This document shows positions 1 through 64,000 of a stretch of DNA of 64,000 bases, in pieces. Under the pieces are notes generated by a model that made no database searches, was not told the DNA's origin, and was given only the letters and a program-made list of their open reading frames with translations. Source of the stretch: Eledone cirrhosa (Eukaryota; Mollusca; Cephalopoda; Octopoda; Eledonidae); contig OZ024759.1 of the NCBI GenBank assembly GCA_964016885.1, forward strand, positions 9,218,331-9,282,330, given 5' to 3'. The translations under genes were made by a program, and so were the position numbers. Each line of letters starts with the position of its first letter. The first letter of the stretch is position 1.

Positions 1-165
1 TGCAATATATATACAGATGTGTTGGTATCTGTGTTTCATCACTTACATATTAATTTATACACTGCTCAGGGGATATTTTTTTCCTCATTCGAGCTGATTC
101 CATTGTAAAAGAATTCATTACCTTATTAATATATATATATATATATATAAAGTTAAGAACATTAA

Positions 166-720
166 CAAAGAGAGGACAAGACAACAAACAGAAACAAGGC
201 AAAATTGTTTTCAATTTTTTAAGGGGAAACCTTATAAAATTATTTTTTTTAAATAAAAATACAAACGAAAGGCACAGAACTCTCGGGTCATCGCCCGTTC
301 AGATGGACTTGGGCAGTTTCGACCCCTACAGATGGTACTGTTGGTCTACCCAGGGTCACAGCGTCTGACAGAAGCCAAACGTTGTCCAATGGAGTAAGAG
401 ATGAGAGACAAAACATTAATTTATATCAATTAAACTACAACAAATACACACAGAATTTTATGTGACGTCAGGAAAGAGTGTGGTGCCTCTCATGGCACGA
501 CAGTCATGAATGGAAATAATGTAAGAAGAAGAAAGTAAGATATCTTGTTAAGAGTTGTGAGCCATTGCAATAAATGGGGGGAGAAGAAATAACATGTTTG
601 TCATATTAGTATTGATAAACTTAAGAAAATTAAGAGAGTACAAGACAATGGATGGAAACAAGGCAAAACGAAAAACAATGTTTTAAGGGGAACCCTTAAA
701 AAAATATTTTTTTAAAATAA
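166..720. other. Intron DNA with a diverged direct repeat, otherwise unassigned
   Basis: Segments 166-260 and 610-720 resemble each other: both carry GAAACAAGGCAAAA and then TTTTAAGGGGAA followed by an A/T-rich run ending in AAATAC. This suggests two copies or two ends of an old interspersed element. The 350 bp between them show no ORF or motif I recognise. Confidence 0.4.
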
Positions 721-1056
721 ATACACCCCCGTCACACTACCCCCACCCCATCCACACCACTCCCTTAAATGTGAAGTTATGTTGGTACCACAACATCCAG
801 TCCGAAACAAATGAGGTCGTGTAGGTGTCACAACAAAAAAACACCCAGTCCACGCTGTAATGTGGCCGTGTAGGTAACACGGTAAAAACCTCCCAGTCCA
901 CACTGTAAATGTGGTTGGTGTTGGGAAGGGCACCCAGCCGTAGAAAACCCGCCAGACAGTCCTGTATGAGCAGGACAACCAATCTTGCCTCAAGTGGGAA
1001 AACTCCCGTCCAAACCCATGCAAGCATGGAAGATGGACGTTAAACGATGATGATGA
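721..1056 (+). mobile_element. RTE-type LINE 3' UTR fragment
   Basis: This matches the 3' end of the full RTE element (42385-42735) block by block: GTTATGTTGGT, ACATCCAGTCCGAAACAAATGAG, the GTGTAGGTGTCAC module, GGTTGGTGTT, and the final GACGTTAAACGATGATGATG. It is a 5'-truncated insertion with a short GAT tail. Confidence 0.85.
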
Positions 1057-1081
1057 GAGAGAGAGTGTGATATATATATAT

Positions 1082-1383
1082 AGGCGCATGGCTTAGTGGT
1101 TAGAGCATTGGGCTTGTAATCGAAAGGTTGTGAGTTCAATTCTCAGACCGGGTGATGTGTTGTTTCCTTGAGCAAGACACTTTATTTCACATTGCTCCAG
1201 TTTACTCAGCTGTAGAAATGAGATGATAGGACTGGAGTCCCTATCATTCCACTGCAAAGTGGTCGTGGAGGTGCCACGGCAAAAAAGCACCCAGCCCACA
1301 CTGTAAAGTGGACGTGGAGGTGCCACAGCAAAAAAGCGCCCAGCACTCACTGTAAATGAGGTTGGTGTTAGGAAGGGCATCCT
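1082..1383 (+). mobile_element. SINE family 1 copy, plus orientation, 3' truncated
   Basis: The head is tRNA-like. Box A lies in ATGGCTTAGTGGTTAGAGC, the anticodon-like loop reads CTTGTAA, and box B lies in GTGAGTTCAATTC. The central body and a LINE-like tail module follow. The anticodon loop looks like tRNA-Thr(TGT), but the parent tRNA is uncertain. This is the only plus-oriented copy of the family in the window. Confidence 0.85.
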
Positions 1384-1424
1384 ATATTATATATATAATT
1401 GTAATATAAATGTAATAAGGGAAT

Positions 1425-1444
<20 letters not shown>

Positions 1445-1455
<11 letters not shown>

Positions 1456-1563
1456 ATTGAAAAAGTGGAGAATAACAGGGTCAACAGTACAAAAAAGGGG
1501 ATTTATTTACAGTCTAACAATTGTTTCACTGATAAAGTTGTCTAAAAATTGCTGAACACCTGG
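1445..1563. repeat. Single arm of a long-inverted-repeat element
   Basis: It matches the left arm of the foldback at 7895-7998 (GAATAACA, TTTATTTACAG, AACAATTGTTTCA and so on) but has no partner arm here. Confidence 0.6.
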
Positions 1564-1684
1564 AGCTGTGCCACTCTATTTTAAATACGATATTAGCTCG
1601 ATCAGATCTTCGGAAACTGTTATAAAAAATATATATATAACCGGCAAAATAACAAATTCAAATTACATCATCAATAATAATATT

Positions 1685-1873
1685 AATTGTTTCTACTTTA
1701 GGCACAAAGCCAGCAATTACCCAGTGCATTACTGGTACTTTATTTTATCGACCCCGTAAGGATGAAAGGCAAAGTCAACCTCGGCGGGATTTGAACTCAG
1801 ATCATAAAGGGACGTAACTATGCTGGAAAGCATGGCGTCCGACCCTCTACCGATACTGCCAATCCACCACCGC
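1685..1873 (-). mobile_element. SINE family 2 copy
   Basis: Read on the minus strand, the head GGATTGGCAGTATCGGTAGA is followed by a box-B-like GAGTTCAAATCC, then CTTTGCCTTTCATCC and a tail ending GTGCCTAAAGTAGAAACAAT. Six relatives occur in the window, all in this orientation. Confidence 0.85.
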
Positions 1874-2212
1874 CCATTAATAATAATATTAATAATAAAG
1901 ATATAGAGAGAAAAGAAGGAAGAAAGGAAACAGAAAGAAAAAGAGAAAGAAATAGAAAAAGGAGAAATTATTACAGAGAAAAATATAAAGAGAAGAAAAT
2001 ATATATATATATATATACACAGTTCAAGAGTAACCAATCTTAAAGAGAGAGATTGAGATAGTAGAGGAGATATGAGAGGAAACGGGCATTATTATTATTA
2101 ATATTATTATTATTATTATTCTCTACATTCCTTACATCAAACTTTTAATAATGTCTTCCTTGTGAAATTTGTGGTCTTGTTTTGCTTAACTAATGAATAT
2201 ATATATATATAT

Positions 2213-2415
2213 ATATATTGAAAGGATAACAAGGAGGATTGGTTACTCCTTCATTACATTTATTGATAGGTGACGCGTGTTTCACCACTGATCGGCTCAA
2301 GGTTCGATCTGTATCGATCTTACCAGACTCAATAATCAGTGGCAAAACGTGCGTCACCAACCAATAAATGTAATGAAGGAGTAACCAATCGTCCTTGTTA
2401 TCCTTTCAATATATT
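2213..2415. repeat. Inverted repeat, about 85-bp arms
   Basis: The arms start AAAGGATAACAAGGAGGATT and end with its inverse near 2395-2407. The minus strand of the left arm carries GAAACACGCGTC, which resembles the 3' half of type I hammerhead ribozymes of Penelope-like elements, but the 5' core is degenerate. Confidence 0.7.
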
Positions 2416-2514
2416 ACACTCTATAGCTCTACACCTCAACCTAGAAGTGAACCTAAACATCGAGTGCTCACCCGGGTGAACCTGCAGTAACTCCAAGTTA
2501 CACTCCCTAGATAT

Positions 2515-2863
2515 CATCATCATCATCATCATCATTATCATTTTACGTTCGCTTTTCCCTGCTTGCAAGGGTGGGACGGGAACTGATTCTGGCTTGATTT
2601 CTACAGCTGGATGCCCTTCCTAACACCAACCTCATTTACAGTGAGTGCTGGGTGCTTTTTTGCCGTGGCACCTCCACGACCACTTTGCAGTGGAATGATA
2701 GGGACCCCAGTCCCTATCATCTCATTTCTACAGCTGAGTAAACTGGAGCAATGTGAAATAAAGTGTCTTGCTCAAGGAAACAACACATCACCCGGTCTGA
2801 GAATTGAACTCACAACCTTTCGATTGCAAGGCCAATGCTCTAACCACTAAGCCATGTGCCTCC
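2515..2863 (-). mobile_element. SINE family 1 copy, full length
   Basis: The tRNA-like head lies at the high-coordinate end (GCCATGTGCC on plus), followed by body, tail module and (ATC)n at 2515-2537. The tail sequence, read GCAAGCAGGGAAAAGC on minus, is the same as the tail of the LINE at 58016-58320. Confidence 0.9.
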
Positions 2864-3109
2864 ATCTATATATATATAGGCTGAACAATGAAAATAAAGA
2901 TGGCGAGGGTCAGTATTTTAGGATTGTTTTGAAAGATTGAACCCTGATAATATTGATTTATTGAGTAATCAATAGCCGTTATGTAACTCGATATCATCAT
3001 CACTGGTTAATGTCCATTCTTTCAATGCCCTTCCTACATTTACATATAAAGGCTAACCCATGCTAGTGTGGAAAAATGGACGTGAAACGATGAAAGGCAA
3101 AATGGTTAC

Positions 3110-61696
<58,587 letters not shown>

Positions 61697-62234
61697 CTGA
61701 AAGGTGAAAAAAAGAGAAAGAAAACAAAAAGTTGTTGGAATAGCATTAGAACAGAAATAAAGAAAACTTTTTTTTTTTAAACTCATTTGTATAAAAATTT
61801 AATAAATGGCTACAGAACGAAAACACAAACAAATATAATATATACAAAGGAAAGGGAAAGGAAAAAAAGAAAGAGAAAAAAACACACAAGCACGTAATAC
61901 CCACATCTTAGACCACATAGGCTGGATAATGTAGTTAGCTGACAGAACACGGTATTTTAGGATTTTGTTCCGTTCAGCTGTGGATGCTGTAGGTCTCGCC
62001 CTTACCACAGCATCCAAGATGTGGGAAGAAGCACATCCCAGGTAAGGCACTTGCCTCTTGACCAGGAGCACAGAGTAAGACCGTCAAGTCTGGACAATTC
62101 TGGACAACCCAGACGGTTCCAAAAGTGCAAGCATTGCAAAAGCTGATGCAGTAAAGCGCCAGCCTCAGAGTTCAGTAATCGCTGTCTTCCCGGTATTCCT
62201 GCCAACTCTTACCGAGGATCATGAATCTTGAGTA
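61697..62234. other. Intron DNA, nothing certain
   Basis: A-rich at 61710-61900. 61970-62230 could be the upstream part of the adjacent decayed LINE, but I see no reading frame. Confidence 0.4.
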
Positions 62235-62660
62235 ATGACCAAAAGAATACAATTGCAAATAACAGTGGCAGAAATGGGATTCCTCCGAAGGGTCTTTGGA
62301 GTAACGTTACTCGATAAAGTGCATAACTCAGAGACCAGAGAGTCACTCCTGGTAGAGCCGCTACTTCTCCGAATTGAGAGATCACAACTCCGATATTATG
62401 AGCATGTGGTTAGAATGTCTCAGTAAAGAATCACTGGATACATTTTACAGGCAAAACCAACCGGCAAGGGACCCAGAGGCAGACCCTAAGCAAGATAGTT
62501 GGATAACATCCATGAGCTTGGCTGGTCACACTTTGGAATCCAGCTGGATCAGTTCGAGATGTTTGTTACTGACAGACTCGCTGGAAGGAGTGTTTGAGAA
62601 GGACTCTGTCCCCACGACCCTCTCAGAAATAAGTGGGCGAAGAAGATATCGTCAATTTAC
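62235..62660 (+). mobile_element. Decayed LINE ORF2 C-terminus
   Basis: One frame reads AEMGFLRRVFGVTLLDKV and LLVEPLLLRIERSQLRY, then after a frame change GKGPRGRP-like and a tryptophan-rich remnant to 62650. This C-terminal signature is common in non-LTR retrotransposons. It is broken by stops and frame changes. Confidence 0.8.
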
Positions 62661-62722
62661 TTTTCAATTTACATATATCTATATGCATATATATTTGCAT
62701 ATAATATCAATATGCACCCTAC

Positions 62723-62770
62723 ATATGCTAGCAGAAAAACGCCTGGTGGACGGTTTTTCTACTAGTATAT
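62723..62770. repeat. Imperfect palindrome related to 59115-59160
   Basis: ATATGCTAGCAGAAAAACGC with an imperfect mirror TTTTTCTACTAGTATAT. Confidence 0.75.
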
Positions 62771-62774
62771 ATAA

Positions 62775-63000
62775 TGTTGGTACCACAAAACATCCAGCCC
62801 ACATTGTACAGTGGTTGTGTAAAAGACACAGCACTGTCTATGAGGTTGGATGTAGTTGGCACTAGGAAGGGCATCCAGCCAGAAACAGTCTTATGTGAGT
62901 GGGACATGTCACCCGACTCAACTTGCTTCTAAATGGGACAAACCCGTCTAACCCATGCTAGCGTAAAAGATAGACCTTAAACAATGATGATAATGATGAA
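62775..63000 (+). mobile_element. RTE LINE 3' UTR fragment, diverged
   Basis: GTTGGTACCACAAAACATCC, CACTAGGAAGGGCATCCAGC, CCGTCTAACCCATGCTAGCG and a TTAAACAATGATGATAATGA tail. Confidence 0.78.
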
Positions 63001-63118
63001 GTTGGTGTTTGGAACAAATTTTTTTACATATAATCATGATGGAAGGAGTTTTTGATAATTTGGACAAATAGAAAAACAAAGTAATAATTTAAATAAATCC
63101 TTCTACAATCTTCATTAA

Positions 63119-63455
63119 CCCTTTAATGTTCAAACCGGCCAAAACCAACAAGAATTCTCTACCTTTTTCTGTTGAAACTGGCTGTAACCGGTCACTCAAA
63201 CTGATGCTAAGGTATTGTTCTCAAAATAAATTCTTTCAAATTCTCATAGATTCGATATTGTGAGATAAAGCACTTATCATGAAAATACAATAGTATATAT
63301 AGAGTAATGTGAATGTTATGTGAGGTAAAGCCTTTACTGTGAAAATACAACAGTATATATAGAGTAATGTGAATGTTATGTGAGATATTATGTGAGGTAA
63401 AGCCTTTACTGTGAAAATATAATAGTATATATAGAGTAATGTGAATGCTAAAGGA
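63119..63455 (-). mobile_element. piggyBac-like MITE locus 5, 3 units
   Basis: TTAA 63115-63118, CCCTTTAATGTTC, the conserved end segment, about three units, then ATGCTAAAGGA and TTAA 63456-63459. This is the shortest complete copy. Confidence 0.9.
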
Positions 63456-63479
63456 TTAAGCAACTGAAATCCAATGTAA

Positions 63480-64000
63480 TTTATTGCTGTGGTGAACACC
63501 CCTTTTATTGCTGTGGGGAACACCCCTTTATTGGTGTAGTGAACACCCCTTTATTGCTGTAGTGAATGCCCCTTTATTGCTGTGGGGAACACCCCTTTAT
63601 TGCTGTGGTGAACACCCCTTTATCGGTGTGGGGAACAGTCCTTTATCACTGTGGTGAACACCCCTCTATTGCTGTGGGGAACAGCCCTTTATCACTGTGG
63701 TGAACACCCCTCTATTGCTGTGGGGAACACCCCTTTATCACTGTGGGGAACACCCCTCTATTGCTGTGGGGAACACCCCTCTATTGCTGTGGTGAACACC
63801 CCTTTATTGCTGTGGGGAACACCCCTTTATTGCTGTGGTGAACACCCCTTTATTGCTGTGGGGAACACCCCTCTATTGCTGTGGAGAACACCCCTTTATT
63901 GCTGTGGGGAACACCCCTCTATTGCTGTGGTGAACACCCCTTTATTGCTGTGGGGAACACCCCTTTATTGCTGTGGTGAACACCCCTTTATTGCTGTGGG
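63480..64000. repeat. 23-bp minisatellite, at least 22 copies, runs off the window
   Basis: The unit TTATTGCTGTGGGGAACACC plus CCT has G/T and T/C variants and starts 20 bp past the MITE. Confidence 0.95.

Noticed and set aside
1082..1155. Functional tRNA gene
   Set aside because: Box A and B are present but the acceptor stem does not pair and the segment continues into a SINE body; other copies show the same fusion.
1568..1760. Small ORF of 63 codons
   Set aside because: It reads into the tail of SINE family 2 and has no conserved content.
61799..62205. Additional INTS1 exon upstream of exon 1
   Set aside because: Minus-strand frames there have no matching splice-bounded segment or INTS1-like block; the region looks like decayed LINE.

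Overview
The window is eukaryotic nuclear DNA, most likely from a cephalopod and probably an octopus. The reasons are small exons with GT-AG introns set in very large, repeat-saturated introns; several tRNA-derived SINE families that I recognise as cephalopod-type; RTE-like LINEs with (GAT)n tails; and abundant microsatellites. Species assignment is inference.

The only host gene I can support is INTS1 (Integrator complex subunit 1) on the minus strand. Sixteen internal exons run from 61696 down to 3110 and join without a single phase break into 2,051 nt (683 complete codons). Both ends of the gene lie outside the window. The protein segment is recognisable by short blocks conserved with vertebrate INTS1, such as LPDWLKLRMIRS and VQSFGIPVSSM.

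Almost everything else is intron. By rough count over 40% of the window is tandem repeat: a 12.35-kb 40-bp satellite (45187-57537) with higher-order structure that fills nearly all of one intron, and arrays of 21, 23, 37, 42, 46, 48, 52, 61, 72, 73 and 286 bp. Several arrays can be traced to transposable elements: the 72-bp array lies inside a TTAA-flanked piggyBac-like MITE present at five loci, the 48-, 46-49- and probably 42-bp arrays derive from an RTE LINE 3' UTR, and the 61-bp array derives from the ORF of a Jockey/CR1-type LINE.

Mobile elements include one near-complete RTE-clade LINE (39193-42735, one stop and one frameshift), truncated LINE ends, two main SINE families (almost all in the gene-sense orientation), two Helitron-like elements with a 3' hairpin and CTAG end, and many long inverted repeats. 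Two good hammerhead ribozyme candidates (34847-34891 plus strand; 11099-11145 plus strand with an inverted copy at 10795-10847) fit a Penelope-like or retrozyme origin.

Layout from high to low coordinate, in transcript order: 23-bp array, piggyBac MITE and LINE remnants (61.7-64 kb); exons 1-3 with MITE, SINE and LINE ends (57.6-61.7 kb); 40-bp satellite intron (45.2-57.5 kb); exons 4-5 around a 1.7-kb MITE; RTE LINE and a giant foldback (38.3-42.7 kb); exons 6-7; arrays of 52 and 73 bp, ribozyme and LINE ends (27-35 kb); exons 8-10 with the 21-bp AG-free array; exons 11-13; 61- and 48-bp arrays (12.1-16 kb); exon 14; MITE, Helitron and palindromes (4.6-9.9 kb); exons 15-16; LINE and SINE ends (0-3 kb). 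Exon numbers are local to this window.
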